Source: Thiodiazotropha sp040507035 (GTDB lineage: Bacteria; Pseudomonadota; Gammaproteobacteria; Chromatiales; Chromatiaceae). Taken from it: 64,000 nucleotides of DNA. Below the pieces are notes generated by a model, which was not told the DNA's origin, searched no databases, and was given only the letters and a program-made list of their open reading frames with translations. How positions within the stretch are numbered: the stretch's first letter is position 1; each line of letters begins with the position of its first letter. Position numbers and translations under genes: made by a program. The DNA is taken from contig JBEVVR010000004.1 in the NCBI GenBank assembly GCA_040507035.1, positions 131,228-195,227 of the forward strand, in the 5' to 3' direction. This document shows positions 1 through 9,211 of the stretch, one piece after another.

Positions 1-1
1 T

Positions 2-478
2 CGTGCCGACGACGACCGCATTCACGATCTTCGCGGCAATGCTTATCAAAGCCGGGCATTCAGTCGTATCATGCACGCCGAATCACTACCCGATCGGGAC
101 GCGAGGCTGGCGCACTACCGGCAGGCCGAAGCCGATGTCGACCGGGCGATGGAGAGCTATCGACTGACCATGGCCGGAATTGCAGGTAAACCCTTCGTCT
201 TATCGCAAGCACGGATACTCATCGGCTACGAGAATTACGAAGCTGCCATCGAGCGCCTCGAAGTCGCAGCCAGTATCGAAGGCCAAGCAAAAATCAAACC
301 GGAGATCGACCTGCTCTACGCGGTGATTCACCATTGCCTGGGCAACAAGTCGACCAGCCTGACGTACTTTCGGAAATTCGCGACGGGGCTGGGTGGCGAG
401 TTGAAGGGTCCGCGGTGGAATCGGGCCATCGCCTACTACAATGGAGTGAAACAACGATGTCAGAACACAATCGGTTAG
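2..478 (+). CDS. TPR-like helical protein, 5' end outside window
   Basis: The reading frame is open from the first bases of the window, so the visible 158 codons are only the C-terminal part. The sequence is alpha-helical with paired-helix spacing like tetratricopeptide repeats (YENYEAAIERLEVAASIE; LLYAVIHHCLGNKSTSLTYF), which suggests a protein-interaction scaffold. No catalytic motif is visible. Its last 22 bases overlap the next gene, so the two are probably co-transcribed and translationally coupled. The first Met inside the window (position 71) is not taken as the start because the frame continues upstream of it. The full protein could be a larger TPR receptor or cyclase; that cannot be judged from here. 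Confidence 0.7.
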   Translation, partial: RADDDRIHDLRGNAYQSRAFSRIMHAESLPDRDARLAHYRQAEADVDRAMESYRLTMAGIAGKPFVLSQARILIGYENYEAAIERLEVAASIEGQAKIKPEIDLLYAVIHHCLGNKSTSLTYFRKFATGLGGELKGPRWNRAIAYYNGVKQRCQNTIG

Positions 479-1761
479 TACTGTTTGGTTTTCTAGTTTT
501 GCTACTGTTCGGTGTATCGGTACATGGGGCGACCGTTCACTTCGTGAGTGGGGAGGTGGTCGAACCGGAAGGCTTGAACGAGGGTGAGAACCTGCGTGCC
601 GGGGAGAGGGTACGCACCGGCGCCGACGGTGTGGTGATGATAGAGTACCGCTGGACCTCCGATGAGGAGGGTTTCGAATGCCAGCATCTGGAAATATTCG
701 GTTATGGTGCCAGCCATACGGTCAGAGAAATCGAGACACGGGGGCAGTGTACAACGCGAGTCGCGGCTTCGGTACCGGACGATGGGGCCTTCTCTACTGC
801 TGCAACGCGTTACGGTGATGCCCCGCATGATGGGTTTACCCCGGACAATGTACAGAATTCCTGGGCACAAACCCGTGGGCTCGACATCTGGTTGCAAAAT
901 GCAGAGCGCTCCTACACGGGCAAGGTCGAATCCATCTCGAAACAGCAGATCAAGGTCAAGGGGGCACGATCTGCGGGGGTGAGGCGTTTTTCCCTGACTG
1001 CAGCCGCGCTCAGCGGCCATGCGGATCGAAACGCACTCATTGGTAGGAATGTACGTGTGACCTATAAAATTACATTTAAAGGACCTGAGGCCATTCGAGT
1101 CGATGCACCGGGCGGCGCGGTCATTGCTCAGCCCTTCGTGGTGCTGCAACCTGATCTGCAGGTTGTGCGCCCGGACGAGGAGGTTAAACCCGTCCCTGAT
1201 CCCAAGCCGACACCAAAGCCGCAAACCTGGCGCTGTAGGGTTGATTTACACCAAGGCGACGTGGGAACCATGGAGTTGAGGCGTGCCGGCGTTAAGATTC
1301 GTGGTGCTATGTACATCGAGCGCATCGATGACAAACACCCGATCAGCGGTACCTGGAAAGGCGACAGGATCGAGTTCCGGCGAAAGTTGTCGGCTTCATC
1401 GGGACAGCCATTCAAGGGAACCGCGACTAAAACCTCCGACAAAACCGTGGCAATGGCCGGCCGGTTTGCGCACCAGTATGCCGGTGTATGGAGTGCAGAC
1501 TGCACCCGGGTGGGTTCTGGGGCAGGTGCTGCGGTGGGGGCAGCAGGTCGATACGAGCTTGTCCTTACCGGTTACGAAGGCGACAAGATTGCAGCAATAA
1601 AGTCTGTCAGAGAGGTAACTGGAATGGGGCTGAAAGCATCAAAAGATGCAGTCGAGCAGCCACCATCGACCTTGCGCTCAAATTTATCGAAGCAGCGTGC
1701 CAGTCACTTCGCTGAAATCCTCAGGGCAGTCGGAGTCAAAGTGAGAATTCAGACACAGTAG
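457..1761 (+). CDS. Exported FecR-like protein with C-terminal ribosomal L7/L12-like domain
   Basis: 434 aa. Residues 1–24 form a signal peptide (hydrophobic LVLFGFLVLLLFGVSV, then HGA). Residues 25–65 (ATVHFVSGEVVEPEG, GERVRTGADGVVMIEY) resemble the start of FecR-type periplasmic domains. The middle is unrecognised, with a Pro/Lys-rich linker near residues 240–256. Residues 366–433 closely resemble the C-terminal domain of ribosomal protein bL12: YELVLTGYEGDKIAAIKSV, then TGMGLKASKDAVE. The start at 457 is preferred over upstream Met codons because GGAG lies just before it and a signal peptide follows. The gene overlaps the TPR-like gene upstream, suggesting a shared operon. Function is unknown; an envelope scaffold or sensor is plausible. 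Confidence 0.75.
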   Translation: MSEHNRLVLFGFLVLLLFGVSVHGATVHFVSGEVVEPEGLNEGENLRAGERVRTGADGVVMIEYRWTSDEEGFECQHLEIFGYGASHTVREIETRGQCTTRVAASVPDDGAFSTAATRYGDAPHDGFTPDNVQNSWAQTRGLDIWLQNAERSYTGKVESISKQQIKVKGARSAGVRRFSLTAAALSGHADRNALIGRNVRVTYKITFKGPEAIRVDAPGGAVIAQPFVVLQPDLQVVRPDEEVKPVPDPKPTPKPQTWRCRVDLHQGDVGTMELRRAGVKIRGAMYIERIDDKHPISGTWKGDRIEFRRKLSASSGQPFKGTATKTSDKTVAMAGRFAHQYAGVWSADCTRVGSGAGAAVGAAGRYELVLTGYEGDKIAAIKSVREVTGMGLKASKDAVEQPPSTLRSNLSKQRASHFAEILRAVGVKVRIQTQ

Positions 1762-2125
1762 ACAATTGATTTCCAATTTCGATTGCTTCCCACTCACTCC
1801 TTTTGTCTGCCTACCTAAACGCTTATTAGAAGAGATGTCTGGATAAACCAAACTGTAGAACGGTGTAACAAAAGATATAGTGGAGACAGAAGCTACTGAC
1901 AGGGATGCAAAGTAATACCCTGATCTCAAACCTCCTCTTTACTGCTGGACTTGTGAAAATAGAGCATATACCTTTCACTTGCTCTTCCCAGATAGGTACA
2001 TTTAGGCAGGAGGCTTAATCGTGCGTTCTTATAATAACTTTCAAAATAGAATTGGTCACACCTACGGATGGGATTGGGATAGTGTATCTCATTGTTTGAG
2101 GCAAGCACTGCTTGGAAGCTGCGAA
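1762..2125. other. Intergenic spacer, no gene seen
   Basis: About 360 bases between two forward genes. No convincing reading frame, RNA gene or hairpin terminator was found. It is somewhat AT-rich and could hold the promoter of the hydrolase gene downstream, but no clear promoter boxes were seen. Confidence 0.4.
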
Positions 2126-3235
2126 ATGAGTTCTGCATCAGTTCCAATGCTACCACCCGACCACAGCCGTAGATCGATGGTCAAACTGGTTGGTGTTTTT
2201 TTCGCTGTCGTTCTATTTTATCCGGCTATTGCGAATGCCATCTGTACCGACGCGGACGGTTCATGCACAGAGTGGGTGCCGATCACAGGTACGCATTCTC
2301 TCCTGGTCCATCGGACTTATCCGCTCAAAACTGTGCAATCGGATGTGACACGAGCGGTGATCGTGGTGCACGGCATCAACTCTAATGCCGACGACTATTT
2401 TCACCGAATGATTGCCGCCGCCGAAGCCGAAGGGGTTACTGACGAGACGTTAATCATTGCGCCGTTGTTTCGTAGCTCATCTGAGGGTGCTGCCTCAGAC
2501 GAGCTTTACTGGTCCAACAGTAGCAGCTCGGGTTACAGCTGGAAACAAGGCGACCCGTCACGAAACTCAGCGCCCGGGATCAGTTCGTTCGCAGTCATTG
2601 ACTCGTTAATGGAATTGGTGACTGACCGTGCGCTGTTTCCTAACCTGCGTGTGGTTACAGTTGCAGGCCATTCGGCGGGAGGACAGTTCGTACAGCGGTA
2701 TGCCGCAGGGACACAATCGCCCATTCGGCATGGGGACCACGCGTTTGTCTACGTGGTCGCAAATCCTTCCTCATTCATGTATCTGGACCGTCGTAGACCC
2801 GAGCCTGGAAGCACCTCAGAGTTCTTTGAGCCGAGCACGTCCTGCTCGTTCAATGACTATAAATACGGTATGGACAGTATGAACGTCTACATGAATAGTA
2901 TGGGTACTGAGTCGATCACTGCCCAGTATCGTAACCGGTATGTCGTCTATCTCGCAGGTGAGGAGGATAACGATGATAGCGATGAGAACCTGGACTCCTC
3001 CTGCCAGGCGATATTGCAAGGCCCCAATCGATTTGCCCGTGCCACGGCGTACGCCAATTATATCGACCTGCTCTATCCCTCCCACTTTCATCAGCTAATG
3101 CCGGTGTCTGGTGTGGGTCATAGCTCATCACAGATGTTTAGTTCTCCAGAGGGCCGCGCTGTAATCTTTGCCAATACGGCCGAGATCCCTGTTGCAACTC
3201 TCGCACCCCCTTCACCACCAAGAAATCTAAGATAG
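2126..3235 (+). CDS. Exported alpha/beta-hydrolase
   Basis: 369 aa. Residues 19–38 form a signal peptide (MVKLVGVFFAVVLFYPAIANA) after a long n-region. The nucleophile elbow GHSAGG gives Ser183, the oxyanion-hole strand VIVVHGIN spans residues 78–85, and a late GVGHSSS offers His332 as catalytic histidine. This is the alpha/beta-hydrolase fold of secreted esterases and lipases; the substrate cannot be told. The start at 2126 has GGAAG seven bases upstream. ATG 2177, directly at the signal peptide, is the alternative, and an even earlier Met is less likely. The gene stands alone and converges on a PEP-CTERM gene, with a two-way terminator between them. A Cys-rich N-terminus (IC…GSC) hints at disulfides. 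Confidence 0.75.
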   Translation: MSSASVPMLPPDHSRRSMVKLVGVFFAVVLFYPAIANAICTDADGSCTEWVPITGTHSLLVHRTYPLKTVQSDVTRAVIVVHGINSNADDYFHRMIAAAEAEGVTDETLIIAPLFRSSSEGAASDELYWSNSSSSGYSWKQGDPSRNSAPGISSFAVIDSLMELVTDRALFPNLRVVTVAGHSAGGQFVQRYAAGTQSPIRHGDHAFVYVVANPSSFMYLDRRRPEPGSTSEFFEPSTSCSFNDYKYGMDSMNVYMNSMGTESITAQYRNRYVVYLAGEEDNDDSDENLDSSCQAILQGPNRFARATAYANYIDLLYPSHFHQLMPVSGVGHSSSQMFSSPEGRAVIFANTAEIPVATLAPPSPPRNLR

Positions 3236-3412
3236 TACCAAGATGTTGCAGGAGGCTGGATTTTCCGGGAACACCAGGCTTATTAACGATATCTTGTTAC
3301 ACAGTTAGGCCATGCGATATAGCCATTTGACAAGTTTGCCAATGGATGAATGGTGATATGGGAAACTAAATAAGAGAGGTGCTTTTGGCTGGATTGGATG
3401 ATAAATCGTTGA

Positions 3413-3449
3413 AAATAAAAAAACCCTGGCAGTTACGCCAGGGTTTTTT
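3413..3449. terminator. Bidirectional rho-independent terminator
   Basis: CCCTGGC (3424–3430) and GCCAGGG (3437–3443) form a seven-base-pair stem with loop AGTTAC. A T run follows on the plus strand and an A-rich run precedes, so it can terminate both the hydrolase gene and the converging PEP-CTERM gene. Confidence 0.9.
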
Positions 3450-3476
3450 CATGCACGCCAACCAATCGAAAGAGAA

Positions 3477-4049
3477 TTAAGCCTTAGCTCTGCGAGCGGC
3501 TCCCAGGCCCAGCAGTCCAATGCTGAGCAAAAGAAGTGTGGAGGGCTCAGGAACGCTAGTGGGGTCATCAGAGGTAACAACGGACAAAACAGAGTTACCT
3601 ACATGAAAGTCACCCCATAAGGATGCAATTGTCACATCCAACTTACCATCTGCATTCAGCGCACCGAGCGCATTCACCTCAAGGTCTCCAACAAAGCTGG
3701 TGCCGAAGGTGACGCCCCCTGTATCGAAATCGAACTCCTCGACGACAAACAGGATCAATTCACCAGAATCCCAAAAGCCGCCATCGTCACTGATTGCGAT
3801 GGAGAGAGTTCCGCTGATTGCGCTTCCTAAGTCAAATCCGTCGTCATTGAGGTTATGGGTGTAGCTATGGGAGTCCCACCAATCTACATATTCATCTTGG
3901 ACGACTGTATCGCTAATAAATCCAGCAGAGCTCATGGACGACATCGCCATGAGAGCGACACCACTGAGAATTGATAATAGTCCTTTCACTTCGTTAATCT
4001 CCAATTCGTGAGTCATAAACGCAGGAACAAGAAGCATATTTTGTGCCAT
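3477..4049 (-). CDS. PEP-CTERM-sorted exported protein
   Basis: 190 aa. An N-terminal hydrophobic signal (LLSILSGVALMAMSSMSSAG) is followed by an Asp/Gly-rich beta-strand body and the tripartite PEP-CTERM tail. That tail is VPEPSTLLLLSIGLLGLG, a membrane helix, then the basic end AARRAKA. In known systems an exosortase (XrtA type) recognises this tail, and such proteins accompany exopolysaccharide production; no exosortase gene is in this window. The start is uncertain: ATG 4049 has only a weak AAGAT upstream, and ATG 4016 would shorten the n-region by 11 residues. The specific function of the body is not recognised. Confidence 0.85.
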   Translation of the reverse strand: MAQNMLLVPAFMTHELEINEVKGLLSILSGVALMAMSSMSSAGFISDTVVQDEYVDWWDSHSYTHNLNDDGFDLGSAISGTLSIAISDDGGFWDSGELILFVVEEFDFDTGGVTFGTSFVGDLEVNALGALNADGKLDVTIASLWGDFHVGNSVLSVVTSDDPTSVPEPSTLLLLSIGLLGLGAARRAKA

Positions 4050-4327
4050 AATTATTATCTTGCTGATATTTATAGGTATTTATTGGTTTTCCAAGGTGTG
4101 AAATGGTTTGAATGTTAAATAATCCGACGTATTGGGAGAATATTCCCGATAAACTATTCCCAGGTTCTCAAAAGAGGGGAATAGAGCCGTAGTGATGGTT
4201 GGAACTGAGCCGGCTCGAGGATGCTTGACTACAGGGTATTCGTCGCTTGAAGCGTTTCTTGTGTCATGTTGACAGCATCTATGAAGCAAGCAGAAATTAA
4301 GCTATTTGGTTGTACAGCTAGAGTTAA

Positions 4328-5530
4328 TCAATCAGTAAACCGCCCCTGGAAACGTCTGCTATCGATAGTTGTCGCTTTGTCACTACCGAAGCGATAGATC
4401 CTGCCTCGGCCAGCCGACTTGGCCCGGTACATGGCTTTATCGGCAAGTTCGATGAGGGTTTCGGCATCCTTGCTGTCCACAGGATAGAGGGCGTACCCGA
4501 TGCTTGCTTTGACATCAATCTTTTGGTCATCCACATCCAGTGGTTCTTGAAACACTGTCATTATCCGCTCCACCGCCAGTTCAGCTTCAGTTTCATCTTG
4601 TAATTCGTTCAGCAATATGATGAATTCGTCCCCGCCAAGTCGTGCCGCCGTGTCCGCGCCACGTACAGTTTTTTTAAAGCGTCGGGCTAGTACCAAAAGT
4701 GTACGATCACCCACTGCATGGCCAAAACGATCATTGATCGGTTTATAGTTGTCGAGATCGATGAAACAGACCGCCAATAAAAAGTTATGTCTAAGGCTGT
4801 GGGCGATGGCTTTTTCGAAACGGTCAAGCAGCAGATGACGGTTGGGTAATCCAGTGAGGCTATCGTAATAGGCCTTGGATTTTAACGTGCTCTCAGTTAT
4901 CGCGACCTCCTGTTCGCGACGTTGCATGAGATATAGGGTGCGCAGAATCGAGCCACCCAGGAGCAGAATACCCGGTATTGCAACAGCCAGTGCGAGCAAC
5001 CAAGCTTCACGTTGGACCTGAGTTAACATTGTTGCTACGAAATCGTAGCCGATTTCAAGACGTACCCAGCCTAGTGGTGAACCAACTTTGACTTCATGCC
5101 AGATCTCCAGGTAGTCAGGATGCTGTCGCTCGCGGTCATGACTGTTGTCATCGGGAGGAGAGATGTTATTGAATGAAAAATCAGCGTGAGCCGGCGTATC
5201 TTTGGTGCGCCCGATCACATAGCTCAAAACATCACCCTGCGTATTGGTTACCAATACGGAATGCAGATTGGTAGACGAAGCTGCCTGCAACAGGCGATTT
5301 TCGGCGCTGGCGTAATTTTGGTGTACTAAATCCGCTGCCACAGCATTTGCCAGTCCTTCGGCTATCAGATGTGCTTCACGATGGTGATAGGCTTCGATCA
5401 TGTCACCGCGCTTATGGATGGTCCAGAGTGCTGCGGAAACAGCTAACAACAATACACCACCAATGGCGACCATGATCACAGGTAGCAGCAAACGCGTGGG
5501 AAGGGATTTTCCGTTAAGGTGTGTTAGCAT
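4328..5530 (-). CDS. Membrane diguanylate cyclase (GGDEF)
   Basis: 400 aa. Transmembrane helix 1 is around residues 13–38 and helix 2 around 176–200, enclosing a periplasmic sensor of about 135 residues. A GGDEF domain covers roughly residues 220–385. The active-site motif GGDEF is intact at 299–303 and is preceded by an inhibitory-site RxxD (R290–D293), so it should make c-di-GMP and be product-inhibited. There is no EAL domain. Its start overlaps the end of the PhnD-like binding-protein gene by 17 bases, so the two are almost certainly co-expressed. The binding protein probably presents a ligand to the periplasmic domain (inference). Confidence 0.9.
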   Translation of the reverse strand: MLTHLNGKSLPTRLLLPVIMVAIGGVLLLAVSAALWTIHKRGDMIEAYHHREAHLIAEGLANAVAADLVHQNYASAENRLLQAASSTNLHSVLVTNTQGDVLSYVIGRTKDTPAHADFSFNNISPPDDNSHDRERQHPDYLEIWHEVKVGSPLGWVRLEIGYDFVATMLTQVQREAWLLALAVAIPGILLLGGSILRTLYLMQRREQEVAITESTLKSKAYYDSLTGLPNRHLLLDRFEKAIAHSLRHNFLLAVCFIDLDNYKPINDRFGHAVGDRTLLVLARRFKKTVRGADTAARLGGDEFIILLNELQDETEAELAVERIMTVFQEPLDVDDQKIDVKASIGYALYPVDSKDAETLIELADKAMYRAKSAGRGRIYRFGSDKATTIDSRRFQGRFTD

Positions 5531-6386
5531 CGCTTGGTGCTTCTATAAAGTGTTCTAGTTCGAGTTGTTCCAGCTCCTTGTAATCACGATCATAATTGGC
5601 TCGTACCGGGCGTGTCATTTGAACCTCAGACAGCATTTTCCGACCTTCCGAGTCCTTGGTGAGTGCAATGAAACCCTTAATCACCTTCTCCTGGTCGTTT
5701 TCTGCAACTCTGGGGTGGGCGGAGAAGGGGTGGGGCATATAGAAGGGGGACTGATAGAGAATGTGCAAGCGAGACTTCAAAGAGTCCGGTTGATATTCCA
5801 GGGTGTTGTTAGCGGCACCACCCGCATCGGCCACCCGTAATGCCACCGAGCGCAACACATTACTATGTGATGCGATATATTTAGGTTCGATATCAATGCC
5901 CTTGTTGGCTAGCATGGAGCGTATCAGCAGGGACGCAACGTAGGCATTGGGCGCCGGAAAAGCTATGGTTTTACCCTCAAGTTGGTAAATCGATGTAATC
6001 GTGCTTTCAGCAGCCACAACCAGAATGCCGGCTAATCGGGACTCTTCGTCACGAATCAGCGGCAGATATCCCGGAGTCTCATGTACCATCACCTGATGGT
6101 AGGGATTGAGGAAAATGAAATCTGTTTCACCTGCATGCATGGCATTTTCAAATTTTTGAAAATCTTCAAAAATACGAATGTCAAAGCAGAGACCATGTTC
6201 AATGCCAATGCGTTCTAGTAGCGGTGACCAGATTCGATAGAGTTCAGTGGGTGGTTGTCGTGGGACCAGATTGACAGAATATTGACGCCCTGAAAGCCTG
6301 TCGCCAACACAGGTTTCCCCTGCGGGTAGACTTACCCACGCCACCATCAATAGCAGTATGCTAAGGCGCAGTCGCTGCATGCTCAT
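5514..6386 (-). CDS. PhnD-like periplasmic substrate-binding protein
   Basis: 290 aa. A signal peptide (LRLSILLLMVAWVSLPAGE) is followed by a PhnD/phosphonate-type binding fold: YSVNLVPRQPPTELYRIWSPLL at the start of the domain, then DFIFLNPYH and GKTIAFPAPNAYVASLLIR in the middle. No ABC permease or ATPase gene lies nearby. The downstream diguanylate cyclase overlaps it, so it is better read as a ligand receptor for signalling than as a transporter part. ATG 6386 is used; ATG 6380 is close and equally possible. The ligand is unknown, because the family covers phosphonate, phosphite and other oxyanions. Confidence 0.8.
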   Translation of the reverse strand: MSMQRLRLSILLLMVAWVSLPAGETCVGDRLSGRQYSVNLVPRQPPTELYRIWSPLLERIGIEHGLCFDIRIFEDFQKFENAMHAGETDFIFLNPYHQVMVHETPGYLPLIRDEESRLAGILVVAAESTITSIYQLEGKTIAFPAPNAYVASLLIRSMLANKGIDIEPKYIASHSNVLRSVALRVADAGGAANNTLEYQPDSLKSRLHILYQSPFYMPHPFSAHPRVAENDQEKVIKGFIALTKDSEGRKMLSEVQMTRPVRANYDRDYKELEQLELEHFIEAPSDANTP

Positions 6387-6565
6387 CTGTCATAATCCTT
6401 GATGAGACTCCTCGCCTTTAATCATAACGCAGTTCAGTGATTAGGTCATTGGCGATACGGTTTTGGGACAGTAAAGTATTGGAGCCGGCTGACTACCATA
6501 ACTATTTATTTGCACTAGTTAATGAATGCTTGCCCTAAGAGCAATTTATATCGGTAGTAAGTTAC

Positions 6566-6741
6566 TTAATGCTTTCCGGTTCTCACGAGGCCGCCTAAGC
6601 CGATAAGGCCGGTTATAAACAGCCATGCAGCAGTGGGGACTGGGTGTCCAGAAAATTGCTCTAATATGAACCACTCATGTTTCCCATATGACTCAACAAT
6701 AATGTTGCTTCAAAAAATGTATGTTGCCATTGTTCTTCCAT
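6566..6741 (-). pseudogene. Remnant of a PEP-CTERM protein gene
   Basis: Reading the minus strand from 6709 to 6566 gives a 47-residue frame ending HPVPTAAWLFITGLIGLGG, then a basic end LVRTGKH and stop. This is the V-P-x-x-A-W-L-F variety of PEP-CTERM tail. Upstream the frame is closed by a TGA (6710–6712). A second frame starting at ATG 6741 (MEEQWQHTFFEATLLLSHMGN) ends in the middle, as if a frameshift split the gene. No signal peptide is left. It lies 43 bases beyond the stop codon of the beta-propeller gene. Confidence 0.6.
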
Positions 6742-6784
6742 ATATCAGGTGTCAGCTGTAACCGCCTCGTGGTCTTGACTATGA

Positions 6785-9211
6785 TCACTCCCTGGCCGGG
6801 ATGCTGGAAGAGTAGAGGCTCTCATTATGCAGATAGTGGACGCTATCCCCCAGAATGACGGACCTGTCATTCCAAACGCCCGCTGAATAGCTGGTTTGGC
6901 TGTTCTGGTTCACTACGAACTGGTCCACCAGTTCCACTCCTGGTGAGTCGTCGAGTTTGATATCGAAGGTGTATAGACCGGTATGGGTCCAGCTCCAAGA
7001 CTGATTAGGTTCGGGATTCGCATTGGGTGGTTCATTATACAGGTCTACCGGAATAGAGAAGCGCATCGGCAACAGATCTGTTTGCGGTAGATAGGCAAAG
7101 GCGTGATGCTCGTCCAGTATATTGGAGGTGGTTCCTCTGCCGCCGAGGACAATGGAGTTTACTTCTGTAGGTGTAGTTGGATCGGAGACATCAAACAGGG
7201 ATATCTTCAAGCCTTGGTACCAGGCAAAACCCAGTCCGTCCCGGTCTGTCGAGTTTTCGTCATCGATCGCCTCTTTACCAATGCCGAGGAGATAGTTTTC
7301 TCCTACGGGATGAAGGTATTCCGAATAACCGGAGATCTCCAATTCGCCTAGGGAGACAGGATTCTCCGGATCGGAGAGATCCAGCACATAGAGGGGATCA
7401 ACCTTCTTGAAGGTTACCAGGTAGCCTCGGTCACCCAGAAAGCGACTGGCATAGAGGAATTCTCCAGGGCGTCCCAGGCCATCGAGCCGACCAGCCTCTT
7501 CAAGTCGTCCCCCATTGGTCGCTTCACGTAGCAGGCTAACGCTGGTTGAGCTGCTATCCGAGCCCGTTGAGCCTATGGATGTTGCGATGCGCAGAACACC
7601 CTGGTGCTCTCCCATGCGGAAGGATTTGTAATCGGCGCTGAAACCAAGATGTCCCCTGACCTGAACTGAACCTCGATACTCCGCCGCTTGTGTGCTCGAA
7701 CTATCACTAAGCGCCAATTTATGGATCTCGGTTTGACGCGAGCTTACGTCCCCAGGCAAAAGAACTTGCATTGCGGAATCTGCCGCCAAGTAGATGGCCT
7801 CTTGCGAGGCGTAGAGCACCTCCGATGACCCTAGAAAACAGGTTGTGCGAAAACTGTCCGGTGCCGTCAATGAGATAGCAATAACAGTGATGATGGTGGG
7901 ATCAGGATCAACGGCTGTGGCGCTTGGTGCAAGGTAGCATTTGTTCGCACTGATAAGGGGCAGTGGTGTCTCGTTACTGGTTGCACTTGGAATCAGTTGG
8001 GCCAGAGAGGCGTTCTCTAACAGAGTTCGATTGGCATCAAGCTCGGCTGTGGTATAGGCATATTGATCGAGATCTTCCAGGGTCGGGGTATAACGGGTAA
8101 CCAAGTATAGGGTGTCATCGATCACTCGACTGGAGATCATTGCTCCATCGAAGCTTAAGGTACGATCATGTGTGGGGGTAGTGGCTGAGTCCAGCCTGAA
8201 GAGATTGACTTCACTCTTGCCATTTGACCAAAATCTTGGTTCCTCCCAAATCGGCATAGGCCCCATGACGCCAATAGATATATAGTCATTGGTTGCAATT
8301 CCTCCTGCTGTAACAATGAGATCGTCAAGCCCTTCGCCGCGCTCCTTGAGCAGATAAATACCATTAGCGGTTGTCTCTCCCGGAATATCAACTTCATTCA
8401 ATAGTTGATTGCTAGGTGGGGATTCGGCAATGCTGTGTATGGCGATACAGTTATTGGTTGTACTGCTGCTGCAACTGCCCAGGGTATATAGATGTTGGCC
8501 GTCGGTTTTGATTAAATCCGCTTCATCGACCCCTTGCTCCTGAAGGTTGGTTTGAGATACAGGTGCAGGTATCCCCACACTTACACCAACATCAGTGCTG
8601 CCAACTACTGGGTTGTCCCGGTCAGCTCCATAGGCCTCAATCATTGCCTCCAGCAAGTAGTTTTCCAGCGTGGCTTGGTGACGAAACCGATGCAGGCTTG
8701 GATTGGCGGTATCGAACACAATGAAGGTCAATGGATGTTGGTTATAGACAATGTTGCCGTTGTTTGCCTCATATCCTCCATAGACTGCATATTCTCCGGG
8801 AGGTAAGGGTGCACCGTCATGGACGTCGAGGATTTCGGTTGCAGCGAGGGTCTTGTGTCTGAATGGAACCAGGTCGTCAACCAGGCCGCTCCAGATGCGC
8901 CATATGCCCTGGTCATCTCGCATATACCAGACATCCTCTAGCAGGGCAGCGAGGTAGAGATTGCGTTCAGCACCCACGGAATCGTCATCCACTTGGATGC
9001 TCAAACTCACTGAAACAGAGTCGTCTGTGTCGAAAAGGGCGGAGTAACCACTCAGGTCTGAGTTATCAACTGTCCAGGTCATGGTGGCGCTAGCTGTTGT
9101 GCCAGCGGTTGAAAGCGTTGCCTGGTTGGTGTGAATGGCTCTGCTATTGAATGAGGCAAGTGAAATTCCTGTCAATAGCAGTAGCAAATATGTAAATTTT
9201 TGGCTGGTCAT
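6785..9211 (-). CDS. Secreted protein with C-terminal beta-propeller domain
   Basis: 808 aa. A signal peptide (MTSQKFTYLLLLLTGISLASF) precedes a beta-rich N-terminal domain of about 190 residues. The long remainder carries the hallmark of the bacterial Beta_propel family: TNLQEQGVDEADLIKTDGQ with HLYTL, and later repeats such as DPLYVLDLSDPENPVSLGELE and LKISLFDVSDPTTPTEV. The family is predicted to be extracytoplasmic and distantly WD40-like; its molecular role is poorly known. The start at 9211 is chosen over 9244 because GAGGG sits eight bases upstream and the signal peptide begins there. No partner gene is obvious. The dead PEP-CTERM tail downstream is out of frame and separate. Confidence 0.85.
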   Translation of the reverse strand: MTSQKFTYLLLLLTGISLASFNSRAIHTNQATLSTAGTTASATMTWTVDNSDLSGYSALFDTDDSVSVSLSIQVDDDSVGAERNLYLAALLEDVWYMRDDQGIWRIWSGLVDDLVPFRHKTLAATEILDVHDGAPLPPGEYAVYGGYEANNGNIVYNQHPLTFIVFDTANPSLHRFRHQATLENYLLEAMIEAYGADRDNPVVGSTDVGVSVGIPAPVSQTNLQEQGVDEADLIKTDGQHLYTLGSCSSSTTNNCIAIHSIAESPPSNQLLNEVDIPGETTANGIYLLKERGEGLDDLIVTAGGIATNDYISIGVMGPMPIWEEPRFWSNGKSEVNLFRLDSATTPTHDRTLSFDGAMISSRVIDDTLYLVTRYTPTLEDLDQYAYTTAELDANRTLLENASLAQLIPSATSNETPLPLISANKCYLAPSATAVDPDPTIITVIAISLTAPDSFRTTCFLGSSEVLYASQEAIYLAADSAMQVLLPGDVSSRQTEIHKLALSDSSSTQAAEYRGSVQVRGHLGFSADYKSFRMGEHQGVLRIATSIGSTGSDSSSTSVSLLREATNGGRLEEAGRLDGLGRPGEFLYASRFLGDRGYLVTFKKVDPLYVLDLSDPENPVSLGELEISGYSEYLHPVGENYLLGIGKEAIDDENSTDRDGLGFAWYQGLKISLFDVSDPTTPTEVNSIVLGGRGTTSNILDEHHAFAYLPQTDLLPMRFSIPVDLYNEPPNANPEPNQSWSWTHTGLYTFDIKLDDSPGVELVDQFVVNQNSQTSYSAGVWNDRSVILGDSVHYLHNESLYSSSIPARE

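Noticed and set aside
334..456. Upstream extension of the FecR-like gene to an earlier Met
   Set aside because: It overlaps the TPR-like gene, has no ribosome site and would bury the signal peptide; ATG 457 has GGAG and a signal peptide.
4080..4289. 69-codon minus-strand frame upstream of the PEP-CTERM gene
   Set aside because: No ribosome site, no similarity, biased composition; left as spacer.
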